A DNA stretch of 64,000 bases. Origin: Izhakiella capsodis. Its GTDB lineage: Bacteria; Pseudomonadota; Gammaproteobacteria; Enterobacterales; Enterobacteriaceae. Position numbers and translations under genes: made by a program. The notes under the pieces are model-generated. The model did no database searches. It was not told where the DNA came from and saw nothing but the letters and a program-made list of their open reading frames with translations. The DNA lies in assembly GCF_900115045.1 (NCBI RefSeq), contig NZ_FOVC01000006.1, positions 62,001 to 126,000 of the forward strand. The letters run 5' to 3'. Positions 35,836-45,156 of the stretch are shown here, piece after piece. Position 1 is the first letter of the stretch, and the number at the start of each line of letters is the position of its first letter.

Positions 35836-36118
35836 CGTTAACCTCCTCAGGATCAGTACGTTTTTTCTGGCTAAAACCAGCGGTGTAGATTAACAATCCC
35901 GGCCCGAGAGATAAACCCTCGGACGTATAGCCGCTGATAAGCCAGCATATCCTGGTGTGTCGCAGGTAATTAATCAATTCGTCGGTCAGGCATAATGGGC
36001 CTGAAAGCCTTCATCAGGATGATTTTACACGCCACCGGGGCTTTTTCTTATAATAAGCAATGTTATGATGGCGGCGAATTTTTCCAGCAATACAACTCAC
36101 ACGCAAGAGACGCTAATC

Positions 36119-36700
36119 ATGTTAAAAAAAATCATCGTGGCTTTCCTGGCTGCATCGTTTCTGGCGGGTTGTGTCAGCAGCGGCAGCAATACTCTCGATA
36201 TCAATCCTAAAATTCAATTGCCCCAGCGCGACCCAACACTGACCCCGATAACGATCAGCATTACCGGCGCAGATCAGCGTCCGAGCCAGGCACTGGCGCA
36301 AGTGGATCGCGATGGGCAAATAGTCACTCTCACTGCTCAACGCGACCTGCGTTTTTTGCTACAAGAGGCGCTGGAAAAACAGATGACCGCTCGTGGTTAC
36401 ATGGTTGGGGCTAACGCTCAGGTTAATTTGCAAATAGTGGTCAATAAACTCTATGCCGACGTCACTCAGGGCAACTTGCGCTACGGCATTACCACTAACG
36501 CCGATATCTCAATTATCGCCACCGCCAAAAATGGCAACAAACAAATCAAAAATTACCGCCAGACATACAGCGTAGAAGGTGCATTTGCAGCCACAAACGA
36601 CAAAATAGCGAAAGCGGTTAATCAGACACTAAGTGACGTTATCACCGATATGGCCCGGGATACCAGCACCCAGGATTTCATTAAGCAAAACGCACGCTAA
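36119..36700 (+). CDS. yajG: YajG family lipoprotein
   Basis: 193-residue lipoprotein (E. coli 192): signal peptide MLKKIIVAFLAASFLAGC, lipobox LAGC at residue 18, then the family domain (LPQRDPTLTPITISITGADQR; TARGYMVGANAQVNLQIVVNKL). Function is unknown. In E. coli the homologue is co-transcribed with ampG, and here ampG follows after 47 bp on the same strand. Eighteen upstream in-frame codons were rejected because the signal peptide starts at 36119. Confidence 0.94.
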   Translation: MLKKIIVAFLAASFLAGCVSSGSNTLDINPKIQLPQRDPTLTPITISITGADQRPSQALAQVDRDGQIVTLTAQRDLRFLLQEALEKQMTARGYMVGANAQVNLQIVVNKLYADVTQGNLRYGITTNADISIIATAKNGNKQIKNYRQTYSVEGAFAATNDKIAKAVNQTLSDVITDMARDTSTQDFIKQNAR

Positions 36701-36747
36701 TACGCGTAACGCCCGGCAAACCGGCCGGGTATATCTTTCGGAACCGT

Positions 36748-38226
36748 ATGACCAGCCACTATCTTAAAATTTTTACTCAGCGTAAATCCGCAATTTTGCT
36801 CATTCTCGGATTTGCATCCGGACTGCCGCTGGCGCTGACTGCAGGCACTCTGCAAGCCTGGATGTCCGTTGAAAATGTCGATACCAAAACTATCGGATTC
36901 TTTTCGCTGGTTGGTCAGGCTTACGTACTCAAATTCCTCTGGTCGCCGCTGATGGACCGCTTCACGTTGCCTTTCCTTGGTCGTCGTCGTGGTTGGCTAC
37001 TGCTTACCCAGATTGCATTAATCGCGGCGATCGCACTGATGGGTACCTTACAGCCCTCGCGGGACTTGACCATGCTGGCAGCGCTGGCGGTGCTGGTTGC
37101 ATTTTGCTCGGCGTCACAGGATATCGTTTTTGACGCATGGAAGACCGATATTTTATCCGCCGAAGAGCGTGGGGCTGGCGCAGCCATTACCGTCCTGGGC
37201 TATCGCCTGGCGATGATGGTATCCGGCGGTCTGGCGCTATGGCTTGCAGACAAATATCTTGGCTGGCAGGCAACTTACTGGTTGATGGCGCTAGCCATGA
37301 TCCCTGGTGTTATCGCCACGCTGCTGGCGCCGGAACCGAGCCAAAAAATTGAGGTGCCGCAATCGTTACATGCAGCCGTATTCACACCGTTGAAAGAATT
37401 TTTCAGTCGCAGTAACGCCTGGATGATGCTGTCATTAATTATCTTCTACAAGCTGGGTGATGCCTTTGCTACCAGCCTGTCGACGCTTTTTTTACTCAAG
37501 GGATTAGGCTTTGATCCCGGCCAGGTCGGTATCGTCAATAAAACCCTGGGACTGGCCGCTACCATTATTGGTGCACTGTTTGGCGGAATATTAATGCAGC
37601 GCATGACGCTGTTTCGCGCCCTGGTGCTATTCGGTATTTTGCAAGGAATTTCCAACCTGGGTTACTGGCTACTGGCGGTCACGCCTCCGCACATCTGGAG
37701 CATGGCGATGGCCGTGACGATTGAAAATCTCTGTGGCGGTATGGGAACGGCTGCTTTTGTCGCCTTGCTGATGGCCCTGTGTAATAAATCCTTTTCTGCA
37801 ACCCAGTTTGCCTTACTTTCCGCGCTTTCGGCGATAGGCCGGGTATACGTGGGACCCGCAGCAGGATGGATTGCTGCCGGATGGGGCTGGTCAACACTTT
37901 TTGCTATTTCCCTTATCGCCTCGCTGCCCGGCCTACTGTTATTGATTGCCAGCCGTCAAAGTTTTTCCCATCTTCGGGATGATATGGCTTTTACCCTGCG
38001 CCATCGCTTTGAGACCGGTTACCGGCTGGCGCGCTATCTGGCGATGGCTGGAGCGGTTCTGCTGGCCTGCTGGCTACTGCTGATCACTCTGGGGGCATTG
38101 AAATGGTTCAACGTTATCACCTTCAGCGAATGGCTGTTTGCAGGCGGAATTATTTGCCTGTTCGCAGGGGTTACAGCTGGAACGCTGTTAGATTTGCGAT
38201 CACAGCATTGTCGCCCTGAGATATAA
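36748..38226 (+). CDS. ampG: Muropeptide permease AmpG
   Basis: Inner-membrane MFS importer of anhydromuropeptides for cell-wall recycling, which in organisms with ampC also feeds beta-lactamase induction. It has 492 residues (E. coli 491) and about 14 hydrophobic segments. The conserved ASGLPLALTAGTLQAWM is in TM1, followed by KFLWSPLMDRFTLPFLGRRRGWL and ASQDIVFDAWKTDIL. In an operon with yajG. No ampC or ampR lies in the window. Confidence 0.96.
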   Translation: MTSHYLKIFTQRKSAILLILGFASGLPLALTAGTLQAWMSVENVDTKTIGFFSLVGQAYVLKFLWSPLMDRFTLPFLGRRRGWLLLTQIALIAAIALMGTLQPSRDLTMLAALAVLVAFCSASQDIVFDAWKTDILSAEERGAGAAITVLGYRLAMMVSGGLALWLADKYLGWQATYWLMALAMIPGVIATLLAPEPSQKIEVPQSLHAAVFTPLKEFFSRSNAWMMLSLIIFYKLGDAFATSLSTLFLLKGLGFDPGQVGIVNKTLGLAATIIGALFGGILMQRMTLFRALVLFGILQGISNLGYWLLAVTPPHIWSMAMAVTIENLCGGMGTAAFVALLMALCNKSFSATQFALLSALSAIGRVYVGPAAGWIAAGWGWSTLFAISLIASLPGLLLLIASRQSFSHLRDDMAFTLRHRFETGYRLARYLAMAGAVLLACWLLLITLGALKWFNVITFSEWLFAGGIICLFAGVTAGTLLDLRSQHCRPEI

Positions 38227-38770
38227 GTTAAGTGATGGCTGATGAGTCATTTGAGAAATCCCCCATCCGCTCTGTCACAATTTTTAACTATTAAGCAATG
38301 AAAACTTGAAATTAATTGGCACTCACAATATTAATAATATGTATTAATTGTTAATCAATTTACCCGCCGCAAATCTGCAAATTTATTGCGCCAGATCAAA
38401 AAAATTATTTCATCACTTCATCACGGGGCTGGCTTGTTTTTTCACGTAAAATTAAATTGGGTGAACAATTTAATTTTGTATCATTCCCACCATCAAAATA
38501 ACGCCTTGATGTTAACGAAATGCAATTATTTTTAACTTTTTATAGCCATGTAATTATTAAAAAACTTCCTTAATTGAATTTTGTTATATTGGCCTCAACC
38601 TTCTGCCAGCACAGCATTTTCTCCTCCACCTAAATCATTTGTGACCTGCTTAGCAAAAGGTGCCTACACAATCCTGACAGGTCTTGAAGTTGGTTTACAG
38701 TATGGAAACCTTCCCGTAAAATACCGACACACTTAAGCGACAATAGAGCCCTTGTCATTGAGGTCGTTAA
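38227..38770 (+). promoter_or_regulatory. AT-rich leader and control region of cyoABCDE
   Basis: 544 bp with no gene, markedly AT-rich with several TTAAT and TTGTTAATCAA-like stretches (about 38335-38360) that resemble ArcA half-sites. In E. coli the cyo promoter is repressed by ArcA and Fnr; binding sites here are only suggestive. A GAGG ribosome-binding site lies 7 nt before the cyoA ATG. Confidence 0.5.
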
Positions 38771-39697
38771 ATGAGACTCAGGAAATACAATAAAAGTTTG
38801 GGGATTTTGTCATTAATTGCAGGCACTTTATTGTTAAGTGGTTGTAACAGTGCTTTGTTAGATCCCAAAGGCCAAATCGCTCTGGAGCAACGTTCACTGA
38901 TTCTGACGGCTTTCGGCCTGATGTTGATCGTCGTTATTCCTGCAGTTGCGATGGCTGTTATCTTCGCCTGGAAATATAGGGCATCCAATACAAATGCTAA
39001 ATACAGTCCTAACTGGTCACACTCGAACAAAGTGGAAGCCGTAGTCTGGACAATTCCTATCCTTATCATTCTTTTTCTCGGCATTTTGACCTGGAAGTCA
39101 ACGCATGCTCTGGAGCCAAGTAAACCACTGGCCTCAGATGTGAAGCCGATTGAAGTAGAAGTGATAGCACTTGATTGGAAATGGCTGTTTATCTATCCGG
39201 AGCAGGGTATCGCTACCGTTAATCAGCTTGCCTTCCCGGTTGACACACCGGTGAGTTTCCGTATCACCTCGAACTCCGTAATGAACTCCTTCTTTATTCC
39301 CACTCTTGGCAGCCAGATTTACGCCATGGCGGGTATGCAGACCAAACTGCACCTGATTGCCAATCAGGCAGGCACCTTCGACGGTATTTCATCTAGCTTC
39401 AGCGGTCGCGGCTTTTCTGGTATGAAATTTAAAGCCATTGCCACCCCGGATAATGCGACCTTTGAACAATGGATAGCTCAGGCTAAGCAGTCTCCCAATA
39501 CGCTTAACACAATGGAAGACTTCGAGAAACTGGCCGCTCCTAGCGAAAACCATCCGGTTGAGTTTTTTTCCAGTGTCAAACCTGAATTGTTCAAAGATGT
39601 TGTTGAAAAATTCATGAGCCACGGAAATAACATGAATATGTCCGAGCACAGAGACATGGACATGAATCATTCCGCTCACGCCGGAGCCGAGGAATAA
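38771..39697 (+). CDS. cyoA: Cytochrome bo3 ubiquinol oxidase subunit II
   Basis: Lipoprotein subunit, 308 residues. The signal peptide ends LLLSGC (cysteine at residue 25), then come two membrane helices and a periplasmic cupredoxin-like domain. As in quinol oxidases, CuA ligands are missing. Segments DWKWLFIYPEQGIATVNQLAFP and NSFFIPTLGSQIYAMAGMQT are canonical. The C-terminal tail is unusually rich in Met and His (HGNNMNMSEHRDMDMNHSAH), also a feature of enteric CyoA. First gene of the cyo operon. Confidence 0.97.
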   Translation: MRLRKYNKSLGILSLIAGTLLLSGCNSALLDPKGQIALEQRSLILTAFGLMLIVVIPAVAMAVIFAWKYRASNTNAKYSPNWSHSNKVEAVVWTIPILIILFLGILTWKSTHALEPSKPLASDVKPIEVEVIALDWKWLFIYPEQGIATVNQLAFPVDTPVSFRITSNSVMNSFFIPTLGSQIYAMAGMQTKLHLIANQAGTFDGISSSFSGRGFSGMKFKAIATPDNATFEQWIAQAKQSPNTLNTMEDFEKLAAPSENHPVEFFSSVKPELFKDVVEKFMSHGNNMNMSEHRDMDMNHSAHAGAEE

Positions 39698-39701
39698 TAC
39701 G

Positions 39702-41684
39702 ATGTTTGGAAAATTAACACTGGATGCGATCCCGTACCATGAGCCGATTATCATGGTTACGTGCGCTGCCATCATTATTGGCGGTCTGGCGGTTGTTGCT
39801 GCCATAACTTATTTTGGTAAATGGCAATATTTATGGAAGGAGTGGCTGACCAGCGTTGACCACAAACGCTTGGGTATCATGTATGTCATACTGGCATTTG
39901 TGATGCTGCTACGCGGCTTTGCCGATGCCATTATGATGCGTAGCCAGCAGGTACTCGCCTCGGCAGGTGAAGCGGGCTTCCTGCCTCCCCATCACTACGA
40001 TCAAATATTCACCGCTCACGGTGTTATCATGATCTTCTTCGTCGCCATGCCTTTCGTGGTGGGTCTGATGAACGTAGTTGTTCCATTACAGATTGGCGCA
40101 CGCGACGTTGCCTTTCCGTTCCTGAACAACATCAGCTTCTGGTTTACGATTATCGGGGTTATTCTGGTTAACCTGTCGCTAGGTATTGGTGAGTTTGCCC
40201 AGACAGGCTGGCTGGCCTATCCACCACTATCAGAGCTGGAATACAGTCCCGGTACCGGAGTTGACTACTGGATATGGAGTCTACAGCTATCCGGTATTGG
40301 TACGACATTAACAGGCATCAACTTCTTCGTTACCATCTTGAAAATGCGCGCGCCAGGCATGAGTCTGTTCAAAATGCCCGTTTTCACATGGGCTGCACTT
40401 TGCACAAACGTACTGATTATCGCTGCGTTCCCGGTGCTAACCGTTAGTCTTGCGTTGCTGACCCTCGATCGTTACCTCGACTTCCATTTCTTTACCAATG
40501 GAATGGGCGGTAACATGATGATGTATATCAACCTGATATGGATCTGGGGTCACCCGGAAGTATATATTCTGGTTCTACCGGTATTCGGTGTGTTCTCAGA
40601 AGTGACCGCGACATTCTCTAAGAAGCGCCTGTTTGGTTATACCTCGTTGGTATGGGCAACGATTGCCATTACTGTTCTGTCGTTTGTCGTCTGGCTACAC
40701 CACTTCTTCACCATGGGTGCCGGAGCCAACGTTAACGCCTTCTTCGGTATTATGACGATGATCATCGCCATTCCTACCGGCGTGAAAATCTTTAACTGGC
40801 TGTTCACCATGTATCAGGGCCGTATTCAAATGCACTCGGCCATGCTGTGGACCGTCGGCTTTTTGGTCACCTTCTCGGTAGGCGGTATGACAGGGGTGCT
40901 GCTGGCAGTACCAGGCGCTGACTTCGTTCTGCACAACAGCCTGTTTTTGATTGCGCATTTCCATAACGTTATCATTGGCGGCGTGGTCTTCGGTTGCTTT
41001 GCCGGCGTTACCTACTGGTTCCCGAAAGCCTTCGGTTTTACCCTCAACGAAACCTGGGGTAAACGTGCCTTCTGGTTCTGGATTATTGGCTTCTTTACCG
41101 CCTTTATGCCGCTGTATGCCCTTGGCTTTATGGGCATGACACGCCGTATCAGCCAGAACATCGACCCACAATTTCATCCGCTGCTGGTGGTTGCAGCGTT
41201 CGGCGCAGCGTTGATTGCGTGCGGCGTCCTGTGCCAGGTTATCCAGTTCTGGGTTTCGGTTCGCGACCGAGAACAAAACCGCGATCTCACTGGCGATCCC
41301 TGGGGCGCTCGTACTCTGGAGTGGTCAACGTCTTCGCCGCCGCCGTTCTACAACTTCGCAGTTATTCCTGAGGTTCACGAGCGTGATGCGTTCTGGGAAA
41401 TGAAGGAAAAAGGCGAGGCATACAAACAGCCTGAAAATTATGAAGAAATTCATATGCCCAAGAACAGTGGCGCGGGCATCGTCATCGCTGCCTTCGCGAC
41501 GGTGTTTGGTTTCGCCGCTATCTGGCACATCTGGTGGCTGTTTGCCATCTGCTTTATCGGCATGATCGCAACCTGGATCATCAAAAGTTTCGATGACGAC
41601 GTGGACTACTACGTTCCGGTCAAAGAGATCGAGCAGATTGAAAAACAACACTTTGACGAAATCAGCAAAGCAGGCCTGAAATAA
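39702..41684 (+). CDS. cyoB: Cytochrome bo3 ubiquinol oxidase subunit I
   Basis: Catalytic heme-copper oxidase subunit, 660 residues and about 15 membrane helices. Heme ligand His106 is in FTAHGVIMIFFV. The His-Tyr cross-link motif is WIWGHPEVYILVLPVF, the CuB histidine pair is in VWLHHFFTMG, and heme ligands HFHNVIIGG follow. It oxidises ubiquinol, reduces oxygen and pumps protons. It begins 4 bp after cyoA, and its TAA shares one base with the cyoC ATG. Confidence 0.98.
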   Translation: MFGKLTLDAIPYHEPIIMVTCAAIIIGGLAVVAAITYFGKWQYLWKEWLTSVDHKRLGIMYVILAFVMLLRGFADAIMMRSQQVLASAGEAGFLPPHHYDQIFTAHGVIMIFFVAMPFVVGLMNVVVPLQIGARDVAFPFLNNISFWFTIIGVILVNLSLGIGEFAQTGWLAYPPLSELEYSPGTGVDYWIWSLQLSGIGTTLTGINFFVTILKMRAPGMSLFKMPVFTWAALCTNVLIIAAFPVLTVSLALLTLDRYLDFHFFTNGMGGNMMMYINLIWIWGHPEVYILVLPVFGVFSEVTATFSKKRLFGYTSLVWATIAITVLSFVVWLHHFFTMGAGANVNAFFGIMTMIIAIPTGVKIFNWLFTMYQGRIQMHSAMLWTVGFLVTFSVGGMTGVLLAVPGADFVLHNSLFLIAHFHNVIIGGVVFGCFAGVTYWFPKAFGFTLNETWGKRAFWFWIIGFFTAFMPLYALGFMGMTRRISQNIDPQFHPLLVVAAFGAALIACGVLCQVIQFWVSVRDREQNRDLTGDPWGARTLEWSTSSPPPFYNFAVIPEVHERDAFWEMKEKGEAYKQPENYEEIHMPKNSGAGIVIAAFATVFGFAAIWHIWWLFAICFIGMIATWIIKSFDDDVDYYVPVKEIEQIEKQHFDEISKAGLK

Positions 41685-42304
41685 TGTCGACTGAAACTCT
41701 GACAAACCACCACGGCGCGCATGACAACCATGCGCACCATGAGCAAGAAACGGGAGCCAGAAAAGTATTTGGTTTCTGGATCTACTTGATGAGCGACTGC
41801 ATTATCTTTGCAACACTGTTTGCAACCTATGCGGTCATGGTCAACAACACTGCCGGTGGTCCGGCAGGTAAAGACATCTTCGAATTGCCTTTTGTGGCAG
41901 TGGAAACCGCCCTGCTGCTGCTCAGCTCGATTACTTATGGCATGGCGGTCATCGCCATGAACCATAATAGTAAGAGCGCAGTTAATGGCTGGCTGGCATT
42001 AACCTTTCTGTTTGGTGCCGGGTTTATCGGAATGGAAATCTATGAATTCCATCATCTAATCATGGAAGGTTACGGTCCAAACCGCAGTGGTTTCCTGTCC
42101 AGCTTCTTTACCCTGGTCGGTACCCACGGTCTGCACGTAACCTCTGGCCTGATATGGATGGCTGTGCTGATGTACCAGATTGCAACACGCGGCCTGACGC
42201 CAGCAAACCGCACACGCATTATGTGTCTGAGCTTGTTCTGGCACTTCCTCGACGTGGTGTGGATTTGCGTATTCACCGTAGTTTATCTGATGGGAGCCAT
42301 GTAA
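41684..42304 (+). CDS. cyoC: Cytochrome bo3 ubiquinol oxidase subunit III
   Basis: 206-residue membrane subunit (E. coli 204), five hydrophobic helices after a His-rich N-terminus (NHHGAHDNHAHHEQE). Conserved segments are GFWIYLMSDCIIFATLFATYAV, GFLSSFFTLVGTHGLHVT and WHFLDVVWICVFTVVYL. It stabilises the binuclear centre subunit. One-base stop/start overlaps with both cyoB and cyoD (TAATG) indicate coupling. Confidence 0.97.
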   Translation: MSTETLTNHHGAHDNHAHHEQETGARKVFGFWIYLMSDCIIFATLFATYAVMVNNTAGGPAGKDIFELPFVAVETALLLLSSITYGMAVIAMNHNSKSAVNGWLALTFLFGAGFIGMEIYEFHHLIMEGYGPNRSGFLSSFFTLVGTHGLHVTSGLIWMAVLMYQIATRGLTPANRTRIMCLSLFWHFLDVVWICVFTVVYLMGAM

Positions 42305-42636
42305 TGAGTCATTCTGTAAGCGAGCATGGTGCTTCTCACGGTAGTGTGAAGTCCTACATAGTAGGCTTCATACTTTCAATCATCCTGACAGCGATCCCGT
42401 TCTGGATGGTAATGGAAGGATCAGCCTCTCACGCCGTGATTATCGGCGTCGTTGTAATATGCGCGTTAGTGCAGGTTGTAGTTCATCTGATTTACTTCTT
42501 GCACCTGAATACAAAATCTGAAGGCGGCTGGAACATGGTGGCAATGGTATTTGCGTCCATCATTATCCTGATCGTCGTTATCGGCTCACTATGGATTATG
42601 TGGAACCTCAACTACAACATGATGATGGACCACTAA
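42304..42636 (+). CDS. cyoD: Cytochrome bo3 ubiquinol oxidase subunit IV
   Basis: 110-residue small subunit with three membrane helices, start MSHSVSEHGASHGSVKSYIV. Typical segments are GFILSIILTAIPFWMVM and HLIYFLHLNTKSEGGWNMVAM. An upstream in-frame extension would run 50 codons into cyoC and is rejected; the TAATG overlap fixes the start. It is needed for assembly of the CuB site in the E. coli enzyme. Confidence 0.96.
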   Translation: MSHSVSEHGASHGSVKSYIVGFILSIILTAIPFWMVMEGSASHAVIIGVVVICALVQVVVHLIYFLHLNTKSEGGWNMVAMVFASIIILIVVIGSLWIMWNLNYNMMMDH

Positions 42637-42649
42637 CCGAGTTACCGTA

Positions 42650-43540
42650 ATGATTAAGCGATACCTGCAAGTTACAAAACCAGGAATTATTTTCGGAAAT
42701 TTAATTTCTGTCATCGGTGGATTCCTGTTGGCCTCAAAGGGCAGCATCGATTACACCTTGTTTCTCACCACCATGGTTGGCGTGTCACTGGTTGTGGCGT
42801 CGGGTTGCGTTTATAACAACGTAATCGACCGCGATATTGACAGAAAAATGGAGAGAACCAGAAATCGGGTGCTGGTTAAAGGACTCATTTCGCCGAAAGT
42901 TAGCCTGGTTTATGCAACCATCCTGGGTATTGCTGGATTTGCGTTGCTGTATTTTGGCGCTAACCCGCTAGCCATGTGGCTGGCGGTGATAGGCTTTGTG
43001 GTTTACGTGGGCATTTACAGCCTTTACATGAAACGCAAATCCGTCTACGGCACGCTGATAGGCAGTCTTTCCGGCGCGGCGCCTCCAGTGATCGGCTATT
43101 GCGCCGTTAGCCACGAGTTCGATGCCGGCGCACTGATCCTGCTGGCGATCTTTAGCCTGTGGCAGATGCCGCATTCATATGCGATTGCTATCTTCCGTCT
43201 TAAAGATTATCAGGCCGCCAATATTCCGGTACTGCCCGTCGTCAAAGGCATTTCAGTGGCGAAGAATCATATCACGCTGTACATTCTGGCGTTTATGGTT
43301 GCAACGTTGATGCTGACGCTCAGTGGCTATGCCGGTTATAAGTATTTGGTGGTTGCAGCAGCAGTCAGCGTCTGGTGGCTGGGTATGGCGCTTTCCGGTT
43401 ACAAAACTGCGAATGACGATCGCGTATGGGCACGCAAACTGTTCGTATTCTCTATCGTTGCCATTACTTCACTGAGCGTCATGATGTCCGTAGACTTTAT
43501 GACACCAGCATCAAAAGACTTGCTGACCTTCGTCCGGTAA
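42650..43540 (+). CDS. cyoE: Protoheme IX farnesyltransferase (heme O synthase)
   Basis: UbiA-family prenyltransferase making heme O for the high-spin site of the oxidase. It has 296 residues, as in E. coli. The two aspartate motifs are NNVIDRDIDRKMERTRNR near residue 60 and the second around YSLYMKRKSVYGTLIGSLSGAAPP. It has about seven to nine membrane helices, and the family end LWQMPHSYAIAIFRLKDYQ lies in the last third. Last gene of the cyo operon, 13 bp after cyoD, followed by a terminator. Confidence 0.97.
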   Translation: MIKRYLQVTKPGIIFGNLISVIGGFLLASKGSIDYTLFLTTMVGVSLVVASGCVYNNVIDRDIDRKMERTRNRVLVKGLISPKVSLVYATILGIAGFALLYFGANPLAMWLAVIGFVVYVGIYSLYMKRKSVYGTLIGSLSGAAPPVIGYCAVSHEFDAGALILLAIFSLWQMPHSYAIAIFRLKDYQAANIPVLPVVKGISVAKNHITLYILAFMVATLMLTLSGYAGYKYLVVAAAVSVWWLGMALSGYKTANDDRVWARKLFVFSIVAITSLSVMMSVDFMTPASKDLLTFVR

Positions 43541-43567
43541 AACCCAACGCTCCAATAATCTGATATC

Positions 43568-43596
43568 AGGGCGCGATAGACCATCGCGCCCTTTTT
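43568..43596 (+). terminator. Terminator of the cyo operon
   Basis: Perfect stem GGGCGCGAT/ATCGCGCCC with loop AGACC and a TTTTT tail, 28 bp after cyoE. Confidence 0.93.
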
Positions 43597-43699
43597 GTTT
43601 GGCCCCCTGGACCGTTCTGTAACGACTGCTTAATAAGTGGTGTTTTACTGCTCATGCACTCACGCATAAAATACGGTTAGGCGAATTACTGAGGTTGTA

Positions 43700-45061
43700 A
43701 TGAACGATAATAAAATGACGTCGGTCGAACTACGGGCGACATGGGGCCTGGGAACAGTTTTCTCTCTCAGGATGTTAGGGATGTTTATGGTTCTCCCGGT
43801 ACTCACAACCTATGGTATGGCGCTGCAAGGAGCAAGTGAAACATTAATCGGATTGGCCATTGGTATTTATGGGCTGGCGCAGGCCGTATTCCAGATCCCT
43901 TTCGGGCTGTTATCCGATCGGATTGGCCGTAAACCCCTTATCGTCGGCGGGCTGCTATTGTTCGTACTGGGCAGCGTTATCGCCGCCAGCACCGTGAGTA
44001 TTTGGGGGGTAATTCTCGGCCGCGCATTACAAGGTTCCGGTGCCATAGCCGCAGCGGTAATGGCCTTGCTGTCCGATCTTACCCGCGAGCAAAATCGTAC
44101 CAAAGCGATGGCCTTTATCGGTATCTCTTTTGGCATCACCTTCGCCATCGCTATGGTGCTGGGGCCGGTAATTACTCACTATTTCGGGCTGCACGCCCTC
44201 TTCTGGATGATCGCCATTCTCGCCTGCTGCGCTATTGTCATTACCCTGATGCTGGTTCCATCAGCCAAACATCATCTGCTGAACCGCGAGTCCGGCATGG
44301 TAAAGGGCTCTATTCGTCAGGTATTAACTAATCAGCGGCTGGTGAAGTTAAATATTGGTATTCTCTGCCTGCACATTCTGCTGATGTCGAGCTTTGTTGC
44401 GCTACCCGGTCAGTTTGAGCAAGCAGGCTTCCCGGCCTCGCAGCACTGGAAAGTTTATCTGGTGACCATGCTGGTTGCCTTTGTGATGGTGATCCCGTTT
44501 ATCATCTACGCAGAGGTAAAACGCAAAATGAAATCTGTATTTATCGGCTGCGTGGCGCTGCTGTTGATGGCTGAAATCATTTTGTGGCATGCGGGTAACC
44601 ATTTCTGGACATTGGTTTTCGGTGTCCAGTTGTTCTTTATTGGTTTTAACCTGATGGAGGCTATTTTGCCTTCACTGGTGAGCAAAGAGTCCCCTGCTGG
44701 CTACAAAGGCACGGCAATGGGACTGTATTCTACCAGCCAGTTCATCGGTGTTGCCATCGGGGGTAGCCTCGGTGGCTGGATATTCGGCAACTTCGAGGCG
44801 CAGACCGTATTTCTCGTTGGGGCAGTTATTGCCTCAGCCTGGCTACTGCTGAGTATCACCATGCATGAACCGCCGTACGTCAGCAGCCTGCGCATCGTAC
44901 TTAACGATGTGGTCGATTTTGACCATCTGGAGAAGCGCCTCAAGGCTCAGCCCGGCGTCTCTGCAGTATTCATCGCTGCCGAAGAGAGAAGCGCCTACGT
45001 AAAAATTGACAGCAAAGTCATCAGCCGACCTGAGCTGGAAGCGCTCGTCGCCAGCACCTGA
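43700..45061 (+). CDS. yajR: MFS transporter YajR
   Basis: 453-residue proton-coupled MFS exporter with 12 membrane helices and a cytosolic ferredoxin-like YAM domain at the C-terminus (about residues 390-453, RIVLNDVVDFDHLEKRLKAQPGVSAVF). The MFS motif A is LLSDRIGRKPLIVGG, and motif B GRALQGSGAIAAA. The substrate is not known for E. coli YajR. A GAGG ribosome-binding site precedes the ATG. A GGACGAC/GTCGTCC hairpin (45101-45127) with a weak T-run follows and may end transcription. Confidence 0.95.
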   Translation: MNDNKMTSVELRATWGLGTVFSLRMLGMFMVLPVLTTYGMALQGASETLIGLAIGIYGLAQAVFQIPFGLLSDRIGRKPLIVGGLLLFVLGSVIAASTVSIWGVILGRALQGSGAIAAAVMALLSDLTREQNRTKAMAFIGISFGITFAIAMVLGPVITHYFGLHALFWMIAILACCAIVITLMLVPSAKHHLLNRESGMVKGSIRQVLTNQRLVKLNIGILCLHILLMSSFVALPGQFEQAGFPASQHWKVYLVTMLVAFVMVIPFIIYAEVKRKMKSVFIGCVALLLMAEIILWHAGNHFWTLVFGVQLFFIGFNLMEAILPSLVSKESPAGYKGTAMGLYSTSQFIGVAIGGSLGGWIFGNFEAQTVFLVGAVIASAWLLLSITMHEPPYVSSLRIVLNDVVDFDHLEKRLKAQPGVSAVFIAAEERSAYVKIDSKVISRPELEALVAST

Positions 45062-45156
45062 CGCTAAAGCCGCTGCTGAATTGCCGGAGGAATTCAGAGA
45101 GGACGACTCAGATATATCTGGTCGTCCGGTTTAGTGGCCCTTCTCAGCGGCGCACT

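Noticed and set aside
38335..38360. TTAAT-rich stretch as a defined ArcA site
   Set aside because: Only partial matches in very AT-rich DNA; kept as a general remark on the cyo control region.
40695..41276. 193-codon minus-strand frame antisense to cyoB
   Set aside because: Lies wholly within the strongly conserved cyoB gene, is rich in His/Asn/Gln as expected for the complement of membrane-protein codons, and has no family signature.
45101..45127. Strong palindrome after yajR (GGACGAC/GTCGTCC around CAGATATATCTG) considered as a terminator or operator
   Set aside because: The T-run is too short for a confident terminator and no regulator is adjacent; it is only mentioned with yajR.
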